The notes below the pieces were generated by a model. It ran no database searches, was not told where the DNA came from, and was given only the letters and a program-made list of their open reading frames with translations. A stretch of 64,000 bases of DNA from positions 34,618 to 98,617 of the forward strand of contig CADCML010000002.1 of NCBI GenBank assembly GCA_902802535.1, written 5' to 3'. Made by a program: the position numbers and the translations under genes. Origin of the DNA: an uncultured Bacteroidia bacterium. GTDB taxonomy: Bacteria > Bacteroidota > Bacteroidia > Bacteroidales > F082. Shown in pieces: positions 7,887-16,777 of this stretch (positions within the stretch are counted from its first letter, which is position 1; each line of letters starts with the position of its first letter).

Positions 7887-10172
7887 CTACAGTGTCTTAT
7901 CGGCAATGGCGGTCAGTTGCTGTCTGGTTCTGAGACTACCTTTGCTGTCGTCTCCTTTAGTCATATAAATATAATTGGTCATGTAGTTGCCTTTTGTGAG
8001 TGCTGAAAATGTGGGAATAAACAATTGCTCAGAATAGAGACAGGGGTAGCAATATTGGAGCAAGTTCAAATCACCCATGATTATATGTACTTTCTTATAG
8101 TAATGGAAAATTTGTTTTTGAGGGTTGGGGCCTTCTATTATTCTCTGGATTTCTCTTGCAATAGCGCTTACTTGTTGCTCTATGATATACAAAAATTCAT
8201 CGGCATAAATACAGCCTGCCCTAAAGCCAAAGAAATGTAAGTTTTTGTATGATATATTTTTCAGATTCTTTTGGGTTTGTTTCATTGGGAATTTTTCCCC
8301 AAAAAATTCCCAAAAGTCTTTTCGACTTCTTTTCAAATCAAGAAAAAGGATGTGATCTTCTGGGTTTATTTCCTTAATGGCACGATAAATAGCAGCTTCT
8401 TCGTCCTTATAAGATGAGATGGCAAATAACTCGCCTTTATTGATGTCTTTGTATTTTGTTCCTGTGTCAGGATAATTATTGCGAAAATCCTTATAGTTGT
8501 TAGCTAAAGTATTAAGATTTTCCAAAATAATTTTCTCATCGTTACTTTCAATAGGATCCTTGGCGTTGACATTTTCATTGATCCAATAGTTGTAAGTTAA
8601 ATCGTTTAACGGTAACATAGCCTCGGCGGTTGACTCGTCAATATAATTCCTGCGTGATAGTGTTTTATGTAAACTGGGAATGACTTCAACCCCCGCATTG
8701 CGCATTTTGTATTGATGCCAACCGTACGTGTTTTTCTGGTATAAACATTTGTAAATACGAAGCTCTTTTTTAGTGTGGTTGGTAATATCGTCAATGCGGT
8801 TCCTAAGCTCCATGATGATGTCAGAGTCAAGTCGAGAGAGAGAAACGTTGTCGTTAGTGTTAAGAATGCCAATGAAACACTTGGTTCGCATCAAATTGAT
8901 TAAAGCATTAATGGGACAATCCTCAATTTCTTCTGGCGTCAACAACGAAAGACCATCTATCATTATACAATTATAATGTGTGTCCTTTTGCCTCTCCAGT
9001 TTTGTCATTAGATTGTAAAATACCGTCCGCCCATCAGCCATTTTATTACCATCATTCAATTGATCCCTGCCCCAAAAATCGATTCGAGGTAACTTTTTAT
9101 TTTTTAAATCAATCTTTAAAAGCAAAGTGTCGTTACTGTCATCATTTTTGGTCTGCTTCCTTAGTTGGATTCCGTGTGTCCGCGTATTAAAATAGATGAC
9201 TCCTGAGGACAATGCTTTTTGTAGACAGTCTTTGGTATCATCGTTGTGATTTTTATCGTAATCGCATATTATTTTTTGGTCATTTTCATTGGATGGTTCA
9301 GCAAGGAAATCAATTGCTTTTTCCAAAGTTGTTTCTTTAAAATGGGGATATTGTTCTTTTTTAAATTCTCTTTTTTTAAATATTCCTCTGATTTTTTCTA
9401 AATCACCACCAGTTTTTTTGTCATCCCATCCATTGGCTTTACTTTCGATGTTCTTTATCAATCGTTTCACATAAAAATCATAATAGAACTCCTCAACCTT
9501 AGCTTCGTCTTTGTTTAATGATACAAAAAGCATTTTGGCATTTTCATCATCAGAATTATTTTTGTTTTTTTTGTATGATTTGTCTATTTTTTCCAATAAT
9601 GATTCTAATGAATTATAGTTTAGATTGCTAACAATATTTTCGATAGCAGTTTTTATATTATTTATCATTCCTTCGTCCTCAAGATTGGCTAATATAGTTT
9701 TAGCATCTTCAAATTCAAGTTTTTCAACAAAACTGGAATCTCCAACTTTAGAGATGGCTTGTAATGCCAAGAAGGTTGTGATTTTGTCATCCAATAATCT
9801 ATTCCATCTATCGGTTTCTATCATTGCATTGTCTTTTGCCAAAGTTTCATTTGCGATTTTTTCCTTAATCGTCAGCTTTGTATATTCGTATGCTGAAACA
9901 AATTGAGGATTGTCCTGTGAATCATTGTTCTCCCCTCTATGAAGTCCTTCGGTCTTGATAGAATCGTTCAATCCCTCGCACATTTGCATCGCAAGGTGGA
10001 TTTTGTTGGTGCCATGCTCTCCTCTGATAACGACCATGAGGTTCGGGTTTTTCTCCTCGAATTCTTCAAGATGAAGTCCTCCGTGGAACAGATTGTCCAA
10101 ACCATGAATTTTTGTGCTTAGTTTTTTATTGGTCAGATTTGTCTCATTTACTCGTTCTTTCTCATTTGCCAT
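7887..10172 (-). CDS. Large degenerate KaiC/RadA-like ATPase
   Basis: The 761-residue protein has a KaiC-like layout stretched by insertions. There is a HGLDNLFHGGL start (23-33), a P-loop position IRGEHGTNKIHLAMQMCEGL (49-68), a YFNTRTHGIQL strand (~327-337), a Walker B-like NCIMIDGLSLL (401-411), and a KaiC-type segment KMRNAGVEVIPSLH (489-502). The P-loop reads GEHGTNKI, where KaiC has GxxGxGK[T/S]. The lysine is kept, but the glycine before it and the Thr/Ser after it are lost. The C-terminal ~180 residues resemble a second, P-loop-less lobe (HIIMGDLNLLQY, 696-707). Residues ~80-300 are a charged helical insertion. It overlaps the upstream SIR2-like gene by 11 bases. It may sense or oligomerise rather than hydrolyse ATP; that is inference. 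Confidence 0.7.
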   Translation of the reverse strand: MANEKERVNETNLTNKKLSTKIHGLDNLFHGGLHLEEFEEKNPNLMVVIRGEHGTNKIHLAMQMCEGLNDSIKTEGLHRGENNDSQDNPQFVSAYEYTKLTIKEKIANETLAKDNAMIETDRWNRLLDDKITTFLALQAISKVGDSSFVEKLEFEDAKTILANLEDEGMINNIKTAIENIVSNLNYNSLESLLEKIDKSYKKNKNNSDDENAKMLFVSLNKDEAKVEEFYYDFYVKRLIKNIESKANGWDDKKTGGDLEKIRGIFKKREFKKEQYPHFKETTLEKAIDFLAEPSNENDQKIICDYDKNHNDDTKDCLQKALSSGVIYFNTRTHGIQLRKQTKNDDSNDTLLLKIDLKNKKLPRIDFWGRDQLNDGNKMADGRTVFYNLMTKLERQKDTHYNCIMIDGLSLLTPEEIEDCPINALINLMRTKCFIGILNTNDNVSLSRLDSDIIMELRNRIDDITNHTKKELRIYKCLYQKNTYGWHQYKMRNAGVEVIPSLHKTLSRRNYIDESTAEAMLPLNDLTYNYWINENVNAKDPIESNDEKIILENLNTLANNYKDFRNNYPDTGTKYKDINKGELFAISSYKDEEAAIYRAIKEINPEDHILFLDLKRSRKDFWEFFGEKFPMKQTQKNLKNISYKNLHFFGFRAGCIYADEFLYIIEQQVSAIAREIQRIIEGPNPQKQIFHYYKKVHIIMGDLNLLQYCYPCLYSEQLFIPTFSALTKGNYMTNYIYMTKGDDSKGSLRTRQQLTAIADKTL

Positions 10173-11208
10173 CTTTTAACTCTCCTAGTAATTTGTATAT
10201 ATGATTGAAACCTTGGTTGTCGTATATAACTGTCATCCCATTTTTAGTATAAAACTGATTCTTGATTTTGTTAATGGTGATTGTGTCGTTACTTGCATTC
10301 CTTGTAGCAGTAATATAATACAATTTGTTTTTATGCTTTTCTTTGACATAATGAAGTAACCGTTGAGAGGTGTAGTCTTCTAAAGACAAGCCGCAAAAAA
10401 TGCAAGTGTATTGTGAGAGGAAATGTAGCTGGGACGCGATTTGCCATGTATAGACATTGCGTGAATCCTCATAAAACTCGTCCAACGTAAGAACAATGCT
10501 ATTGTTTTTTGGAGCTTGTATTTCGTTGTATCGAGGAATGTATCCGTGAACATGATAGATGTTAAAGCTATCTATTGAAAAATCATCATTTTTCCAATCA
10601 CAAACAATACGTGGTTTCCTATGAATGAAAGAAACGCCATCATGTTCATATTTTTCTGAAAGCAATAGTATAGCATCTTCCAAAAACCTGTCATAATTTT
10701 GTGTCACAACGGCTTTTATATTGGCACAATGCAAAACCATATCGGCCAATTGAAACAAAGAATAATAGACGCACACTCTTTTGTGCGAATTAATAAACTC
10801 GTCACATGCTTGCCTTAAATCATCCATGGAGCATTGTCTGTACAAAAAATCCTGAATTAGATTAACGTAGGATGTGTTCTTTAATGTTTGCTTTACTATG
10901 GTGGATTTGGTCATCCTGGTAAGTGCTTGGTCCACTTGATCTTGTAGTTTTGAGTTTTTATAGCTGAGCGACAAATCCCCAGTTAAAGCATCCCTTATAT
11001 CTTTTGAGCTTTCGTCATATGGCAAAATCATTTGTATTGAGTGGGTCAACAAATGATTTAACAAATCATCCCATGAAAAGTTTCTCCCATTGCGATAAGA
11101 TGGAAAATCAATACCTGTTCCCACAAAAAGGACAACGGGCCGTCGCCTTTCGAAGTCCCTTTTCAGATACTCAAAATTAGTTATGTCACTTAATTCTTGA
11201 CTACCCAT
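10162..11208 (-). CDS. SIR2-like (putative NADase) protein
   Basis: The frame can be read from a TTG at 11229. I place the start at the ATG at 11208 (348 residues), because the likely promoter covers the upstream codon. SIR2-like features in order: VVLFVGTGIDFPSYRNGRN (25-43), AVVTQNYDRFLED (166-178) with the candidate catalytic Asn171, YHVHGYIP (218-225) with His221, IVLTLDEFYEDS, and TCIFCGLSLEDYTSQRLL (268-285). Defence SIR2 proteins deplete NAD+ when triggered by phage. It is the first gene of the operon with the KaiC-like ATPase (11-base overlap) and AbiH-FGE. The active residues suggest it is an effector; the trigger is unknown. Confidence 0.85.
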   Translation of the reverse strand: MGSQELSDITNFEYLKRDFERRRPVVLFVGTGIDFPSYRNGRNFSWDDLLNHLLTHSIQMILPYDESSKDIRDALTGDLSLSYKNSKLQDQVDQALTRMTKSTIVKQTLKNTSYVNLIQDFLYRQCSMDDLRQACDEFINSHKRVCVYYSLFQLADMVLHCANIKAVVTQNYDRFLEDAILLLSEKYEHDGVSFIHRKPRIVCDWKNDDFSIDSFNIYHVHGYIPRYNEIQAPKNNSIVLTLDEFYEDSRNVYTWQIASQLHFLSQYTCIFCGLSLEDYTSQRLLHYVKEKHKNKLYYITATRNASNDTITINKIKNQFYTKNGMTVIYDNQGFNHIYKLLGELKDGK

Positions 11209-11226
11209 AGCATAAATAATTCTTTG

Positions 11227-11234
11227 CAAAAATA
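11227..11234 (-). promoter_or_regulatory. -7 box TATTTTTG for the SIR2/KaiC/AbiH operon
   Basis: TAnnTTTG match 18 bases upstream of the ATG at 11208. Its position argues against the TTG start at 11229. Confidence 0.55.
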
Positions 11235-11448
11235 TAAAAAAACATAATTGATTCTTTCATACATATAGAAATGATTAAAAAAACGAACAAAAAATGCAGA
11301 ATAGGCATCGTCAACCCTATCACAAATACAACCAAATCATCTGTCCATTTTTCTCACTAATAGAAGAGATAAAAATGGATGAAATTGTAATCGTCTGGGG
11401 AGAATAAGATAATCTTTTGCCCTTTGGCTATTTGTTGATAGTTTTTCG

Positions 11449-11456
11449 TAAATTTG
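11449..11456 (+). promoter_or_regulatory. -7 box TAAATTTG for type I system 1
   Basis: TAnnTTTG match 51 bases upstream of the hsdM start; TTTG at 11423-11426 could act as the -33 element. Confidence 0.45.
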
Positions 11457-11507
11457 CCTCCTCTATAAGTATATTCTTTACTATAGATTAATGTATAATA
11501 GGCTTTT

Positions 11508-14195
11508 ATGAACAAACAACAACTCGCAGCAAAGATATGGGCTTCGGCCAACAAAATGCGCTCGAAGATAGAAGCCAATGAGTATAAGGATTACATCCTT
11601 GGCTTCATTTTCTATAAGTTCCTTTCTGACAATGAAGTTCGTCATTTGAAGGAGGAGGCATATTGGTCGGATGAGGACATCGAGAACGACCTCAACGAAC
11701 AGGATAAGGAAACGGTGCGCTATTGCCAAGATAACCTTGGATATTTCATCTCATACGACAACTTGTTCTCCACTTGGCTTAGCCTCGGCGTGGATTTCAG
11801 CGTTTCAAATGTGACGGATGCTCTAAATGCGTTTACCACTCACATCAGTTCTGAGCCCAACAAGCGGCGTGTCTTCAAAGATATTTTCAAGACACTTTCC
11901 GAGGGCATCACCAATCTGGGTGGCACACCGGCTGACCGTACAAAAGCCATCGTTAAGCTTATCCGACTTATCAAAGACATCCCGACCGACGGGAGTCAAG
12001 ATTATGACGTGTTGGGTTTCATATACGAATATCTAATTGAGAATTTCGCCGCAAACGCTGGAAAGAAAGCGGGTGAGTTCTATACTCCTCATGAAGTTGC
12101 ACTACTGATGGCAGAGATTGTGGCGGAACATCTGAAAGATCGTGAAAGGATTTCCATCTACGACCCCACAAGCGGTTCAGGTTCGCTGCTAATCAATATC
12201 GGTCGGGCTGTTGCCAAATACAAGAAGGATAAGTCACAGGTGATGTATTATGCCCAAGAGCTGAAAAAGAATACCTACAACTTAACCCGAATGAATCTTG
12301 TCATGCGGGGTATCGCTGCCGATAATATCTTGGTTCGTTGTGGCGATACCTTGGAAGAAGACTGGCCTTTCTTCAAGGAAAACGAAGAAGGAAAGATTAT
12401 CGAAGGCACCTATTACAAACAGACGGTGGATGCCGTGGTGAGTAATCCGCCGTACTCCCAAGCATGGAACCCAAATGGTAAAAAAGAAGACCCACGTTTC
12501 AAAGATTACGGAACCGCTCCACGAGGCAAAGCCGACTATGCTTTCCTCTTGCACGACCTTTGCCACATCAACAACGATGGCATTGTCACAATCGTGCTGC
12601 CTCACGGCGTGTTGTTCCGCCCTGGTGAAGACTATACCATCCGAAAGAACCTTATCGACAACAACAACATTGATGCAATCATAGGCCTGCCAGCCGACAT
12701 CTTCTTCGGCACAGGCATTGCCACTCTCATCATGGTGCTGAAGCGTAATCGTCCCACAACCGATGTGCTTTTCGTCGATGCTTCGCGACTGTCGGTGAAG
12801 GCTGGAAAGAAGAATAAGCTTACCGCCTCTGATATCCGTCGTATAGCCGATACTGTTATCAATCGGACTGAAACACAGAAATTTTCACGTTTGGTGAGTC
12901 GCAAGACCATAGAAGAAAACGACTACAACCTCAATTTCCCACGCTATGTGGATTCGTCGGATGCACTTGAAACGTGGGACGCTTACGGAACCATGTTTGG
13001 AGATGTTCCTAATCATGAGATTGACATGTTGAACAAGTATTGGGAGACCTTCCCCTCGCTTCGTGCCAACCTGTTTGCACCTAAGAAAGACTCTCCCTGC
13101 TCTTGCCTCACAACGGACGATGTGAATAGAAGCATTAGAGAGAATGCAGATGTAATGGCATGGGAAGCTGCAATACATGAGAATCTTCAGTCGCTGCCCG
13201 ACTATCTTGACGGCCGTATTATTGGTAATATGCTTTCTCTGGACCTTCACCAAGAAGAGGATGTTCTCGCCGAAAACTTGTACAGTCGTTTTGAAGGAAA
13301 GCCGCTCATCGACCGTTACGATGTCTATCAGCTGCTCGACAATCAATGGACGGAAATATATACCGACCTCGAAATGCTGCAAACCGAAGGTTTTCAGGCT
13401 GCGAAACTTGTTGATCCCAATATGGTAATCAAGAAATCGAACAAGGAAGAAGAAGAGGACAAAGAAATTCAAAAAGGCTGGAAAGGCCATATCCTTCCCT
13501 TTGAGCTTGTACAAAAGACTCTTTTGAAGGACGAGTATGACGCTCTGCAACAGAAAAAAGAAGCGTTGGAAGGTACAATAGCATCATTCACCGACTTGAT
13601 ACAGGAAATGCCAGAAGAGGATAAGGAAACCTACCTCAACGATGACAACACAGAGTTTAATATGGACAAGGTAAGTGAAGCCATGCTCGAAGTGCTTGCA
13701 AACAGATGCCTTAAAGAAGACAAGGTCACCAAGAAGAATGTGTTGCAGCGGGTATGCAAACTGTCGCTATGGGAAAAATTGCCTGAGGAAAGTCCCGAAA
13801 GGGTGTTGGCTGAAGCCGTATGCCTGATAGAACAAACCAAACAACTGAAGAGAGACATCACTGCACGCGAGAAAGCCTTGCACGAACTCACCAAGACCAC
13901 CATAGAAACTCTTTCCGACGAGCAGGTGCGGATGCTCCTGCATCTGAAATGGGTGGAGCCTCTCTACGAGCAACTGTTGTCGATGCCTAGCACCATTGTG
14001 GACAGTTTATCCGCCAAAGTAAATGGACTTGTGACAAAGTATGAAACGGGGCTGGTTGAAGTAGAGCGTCAAATCACAGACGCAAGCGATGGATTGTCCA
14101 TGATGCTTGACGACCTGACTGGATCCAAGTTTGATATTCAGGCATATAAAGAACTTGAAAAACTCTTAAAACCTCAAAACGATGATGTTGAATAA
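11508..14195 (+). CDS. hsdM: Type I restriction-modification methyltransferase HsdM (system 1)
   Basis: The 895-residue protein modifies adenine using S-adenosylmethionine, as part of the M2S1 methyltransferase and the full R2M2S1 restriction complex. It has the N-terminal HsdM helical domain (QQLAAKIWASANKMRSKIEANEYKD region), EFYTPHEVALLM, motif I YDPTSGSGSLL (218-228) and the catalytic NPPY (313-316). Classical HsdM proteins are ~520 residues. Here the C-terminal ~370 residues are an added helical, charged region with coiled-coil character (from about 640). It overlaps hsdS by 14 bases. The order is hsdM-hsdS-rhuM-hsdR. Confidence 0.95.
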   Translation: MNKQQLAAKIWASANKMRSKIEANEYKDYILGFIFYKFLSDNEVRHLKEEAYWSDEDIENDLNEQDKETVRYCQDNLGYFISYDNLFSTWLSLGVDFSVSNVTDALNAFTTHISSEPNKRRVFKDIFKTLSEGITNLGGTPADRTKAIVKLIRLIKDIPTDGSQDYDVLGFIYEYLIENFAANAGKKAGEFYTPHEVALLMAEIVAEHLKDRERISIYDPTSGSGSLLINIGRAVAKYKKDKSQVMYYAQELKKNTYNLTRMNLVMRGIAADNILVRCGDTLEEDWPFFKENEEGKIIEGTYYKQTVDAVVSNPPYSQAWNPNGKKEDPRFKDYGTAPRGKADYAFLLHDLCHINNDGIVTIVLPHGVLFRPGEDYTIRKNLIDNNNIDAIIGLPADIFFGTGIATLIMVLKRNRPTTDVLFVDASRLSVKAGKKNKLTASDIRRIADTVINRTETQKFSRLVSRKTIEENDYNLNFPRYVDSSDALETWDAYGTMFGDVPNHEIDMLNKYWETFPSLRANLFAPKKDSPCSCLTTDDVNRSIRENADVMAWEAAIHENLQSLPDYLDGRIIGNMLSLDLHQEEDVLAENLYSRFEGKPLIDRYDVYQLLDNQWTEIYTDLEMLQTEGFQAAKLVDPNMVIKKSNKEEEEDKEIQKGWKGHILPFELVQKTLLKDEYDALQQKKEALEGTIASFTDLIQEMPEEDKETYLNDDNTEFNMDKVSEAMLEVLANRCLKEDKVTKKNVLQRVCKLSLWEKLPEESPERVLAEAVCLIEQTKQLKRDITAREKALHELTKTTIETLSDEQVRMLLHLKWVEPLYEQLLSMPSTIVDSLSAKVNGLVTKYETGLVEVERQITDASDGLSMMLDDLTGSKFDIQAYKELEKLLKPQNDDVE

Positions 14196-15384
14196 TCCAG
14201 ATAGCAGGTTTAAAGAGTATGATGTAAACTGGTCGATGTTACCAGCATCTGACATTTTTATGGTGGAAACAGACAAGGGACATCCAGAACTTCCAGTATT
14301 GTCTGCTTCGCAGGAATTTGGTATGGTGAAACGCGACAACATAGGCATCAACATGCAGTACAGTAAGCAAAACGTTGCTTCATATAAACGCGTCCAACCT
14401 GGTCGATTTGTGATACATCTCCGTTCTTTTCAGGGAGGTTTTGCACACTCTGCCATTGAAGGCATTACCTCTCCAGCTTATACCGTGCTTTCGTTGAAAG
14501 AACCTCAAAAGCATGATGACTATTTTTGGAAATATCTTTTCACCTCGCCTGAGTTTATCAAGCGACTTGAACTTGTTACTTATGGCATCAGAGACGGTCG
14601 CAGTATTAGTGTTGAAGACTTCTTTGAGCTTCCGTTTTGCTATCCTTCCACTCCAGAAGAACAGCAGGAAATTGCACAGTTCTTTTCGCGATTAGATACA
14701 CTTATTGCCGCAGAGGATAAGAAACTCGCTAAATTGAAGAACATGAAAGCAGCTTCGCTCGAAAAAATGTTCCCAAAACAGGGTGAAACCGTCCCGCAAG
14801 TGCGTTTCAAAGGTTTCTCTGGAGAGTGGTCTATAGGAAAATTGAGCGATATGGCTGGGTACTATCGCCATTCTAATGAAAATGTGCATCATCAGAATCT
14901 CTTATCTTTAAGTTATGGTAAGATTGTCAGAAAGAATATCAAAAGCAAGAAGGGCCTTCTTCCAGCGTCTTTTGATACATATCAAGTAATCAAGGAGAAT
15001 ATCATTGTGTTACGTTTTACTGACTTGCAAAATGACCATAAGAGTTTAAGAGTTGGTATCTCTAAAGAAGAAGGAATCATTTCTCCTGCTTATGTTTGCT
15101 TAGAGTGTAAAGATAATATTGTCCCTGATTATCTTTATCTTTTGTTGCATTTCTATGATTTGTGCAAAGTCTTTTATAGTATGGGCGATGGAATGCGTCA
15201 GACGTTAAGTTATTCTGACATCAAAGACCTTGCAATACAAATACCGAATGATCCCAAAGAGCAAGAGAAAATTGTTTCATTCTTCTCCCGCCTAGATATC
15301 TTAATTTCTGCACAAGAGTTAAAAATTTGCAAGTTACGCTCGCTGAAGAAGTCATTCCTTGAAAAGATGTTTGTCTCACAATAA
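14182..15384 (+). CDS. hsdS: Type I specificity subunit HsdS (system 1)
   Basis: The 400-residue protein sets the DNA target of system 1. It shows the two-fold HsdS design: two target recognition domains (about 15-150 and 210-345). Each is followed by a conserved helix with matching wording, EEQQEIAQFFSRLDTLIAAEDKKL and EQEKIVSFFSRLDILISAQELK, ending SLEKMFP and SFLEKMF. The two recognition domains differ, so a bipartite asymmetric target is expected; it cannot be predicted by eye. No second hsdS or recombinase is adjacent, so there is no sign of phase-variable shuffling. The start is one of two adjacent ATG codons. Confidence 0.93.
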   Translation: MMLNNPDSRFKEYDVNWSMLPASDIFMVETDKGHPELPVLSASQEFGMVKRDNIGINMQYSKQNVASYKRVQPGRFVIHLRSFQGGFAHSAIEGITSPAYTVLSLKEPQKHDDYFWKYLFTSPEFIKRLELVTYGIRDGRSISVEDFFELPFCYPSTPEEQQEIAQFFSRLDTLIAAEDKKLAKLKNMKAASLEKMFPKQGETVPQVRFKGFSGEWSIGKLSDMAGYYRHSNENVHHQNLLSLSYGKIVRKNIKSKKGLLPASFDTYQVIKENIIVLRFTDLQNDHKSLRVGISKEEGIISPAYVCLECKDNIVPDYLYLLLHFYDLCKVFYSMGDGMRQTLSYSDIKDLAIQIPNDPKEQEKIVSFFSRLDILISAQELKICKLRSLKKSFLEKMFVSQ

Positions 15385-15395
15385 AAGTTTGCGTT

Positions 15396-16769
15396 ATGGA
15401 TACGAATAAAACGTTGTTTGATCCCGAGGAGATGCAGTCGCCATTTGATGCCATCAAGGAGGTGGACAGTGAAGGTCGTGAATGGTGGAATTCGCGGCGA
15501 CTGGCGCAAATACTTGGTTACCAGAAGTATTGGAATTTTGAGCGGCTGATGGATAAGGCTGCCACATTCTTGCAACAATCCAAGGGACTCGACTTGAGAG
15601 AACACATGGTGGAAATCACGGAGATGGCTCAACTGGGAGCCGGCACTACGCGCCAGGTGACATCTTTGTTGCTTTCGAGGACAGCTTGCATAACTATTGC
15701 CACAAACGCCGACCAAAGAAAACCCATGGTGAAAGCCGCTGGGGAATATTTTTCGGACCGAATAACATCGAAGGAATTGGCCACCAGTGTAGAAGGAAAT
15801 GTGCTGATGTACCGTTCGAGTACCGGCAAAGTGAATATTACTGTTCTTTTCAATAACGAGACATTCTGGCTGTCGCAACGCAGGATGGCGGAGCTATTCA
15901 ATGTGACGGTCCAGGACATCAACTATCACCTGATACAGATTGGCGAAAGTGGCGAAGTCCATTTGTCCGATGCTATCAAAAAAATTTTGATGCCGTCGGA
16001 CAAATGGGATGAACAGGGCGTTTTGATGTACAATTTGGACGTGATTATTGCCGTCGGCTATCGTGTGAACAGTTATGAAGCAACGCAGTTTCGAATCTGG
16101 GCACGCGAGGTGTTGAAACAGTATATCATCAAAGGCTTCGTGATGGACGACGAGCGGCTGAAGGGCAAGGATCCGTTTGGTGCCGACTACTTTGAGGAAC
16201 TGCTGGAACGTATTCGCGAGATACGTACGTCGGAACGACGTTACTATCAGAAAATCACGGACATCTATGCCGAATGTAGTATTGACTACGACAAGGACAG
16301 CGAGACAACGCGAACGTTCTACAAGACGGTGCAGAACATGATGCATTATGCTGTTACCCACCAGACGGCTGCCGAGATTGTTTACGACCGCGCCGATGCC
16401 GAGAAGCCCCACATGGGACTAATGACCTGGAAGAACGCCCCCGACGGACGAGTGGTGAAGAGCGATGTGACAATTGCCAAAAACTATTTGTCGGAAAAGG
16501 AGGTAAATGACCTGAATCTTCTGACCACCGCATTTTTGGATATAGCCGAACGGCGGGCTCAACGAAAGATGCTGACAAAAATGGCAGACTGGAAAGCCGT
16601 GCTGGAACAATACCTGAAAGTGTCAGATGCTGACATCCTGCCCGATGCAGGCACTGTCAGCCATGAAGAAGCAGAAACAAAAGCATTTGAAGAGTACGAA
16701 AAATTCAGGAGAATTCAGGACAGGACACTGCTTTCTGACTTCGACAAGTTTATAGAGGAACTAAAATAA
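15396..16769 (+). CDS. DinD/Bro-N-like domain fused to RhuM
   Basis: The 457-residue protein is two domains. Residues ~20-120 resemble the DinD/Bro-N antirepressor-type domain: REWWNSRRLAQILGYQKYWNFE, LREHMVEITEMAQLGAG and TRQVTSLLLSRTACITIATNAD. Residues ~125-440 match RhuM: MYRSSTGKVNITVLFNNETFWLSQRRMAELF, YNLDVIIAVGYRVNSYEATQFRIWAREVLKQYIIKGF. RhuM proteins are common in genomic islands beside restriction systems; their activity is unknown. It sits inside the type I operon, 11 bases after hsdS and 8 bases before hsdR. A role in control or protection of the restriction system is an inference. Confidence 0.85.
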   Translation: MDTNKTLFDPEEMQSPFDAIKEVDSEGREWWNSRRLAQILGYQKYWNFERLMDKAATFLQQSKGLDLREHMVEITEMAQLGAGTTRQVTSLLLSRTACITIATNADQRKPMVKAAGEYFSDRITSKELATSVEGNVLMYRSSTGKVNITVLFNNETFWLSQRRMAELFNVTVQDINYHLIQIGESGEVHLSDAIKKILMPSDKWDEQGVLMYNLDVIIAVGYRVNSYEATQFRIWAREVLKQYIIKGFVMDDERLKGKDPFGADYFEELLERIREIRTSERRYYQKITDIYAECSIDYDKDSETTRTFYKTVQNMMHYAVTHQTAAEIVYDRADAEKPHMGLMTWKNAPDGRVVKSDVTIAKNYLSEKEVNDLNLLTTAFLDIAERRAQRKMLTKMADWKAVLEQYLKVSDADILPDAGTVSHEEAETKAFEEYEKFRRIQDRTLLSDFDKFIEELK

Positions 16770-16777
16770 GCCTGCGT

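Larger units (their letters stand above)
11209..11507. other. Divergent intergenic region between defence operon and hsdM
   Basis: No gene is seen. It holds outward promoters for both sides and the 10-mer TGTAATCGTC at 11386-11395, which recurs exactly upstream of the Y-family polymerase at 22177-22186. The rest is AT-rich without clear repeats. Confidence 0.6.

Noticed and set aside
14182-15384. Phase-variable shuffling of hsdS
   Set aside because: Each type I system has one full hsdS. No adjacent invertase, silent full-length hsdS or long inverted repeats within recognition domains are seen; the fragment at 34237 is too short to recombine usefully.
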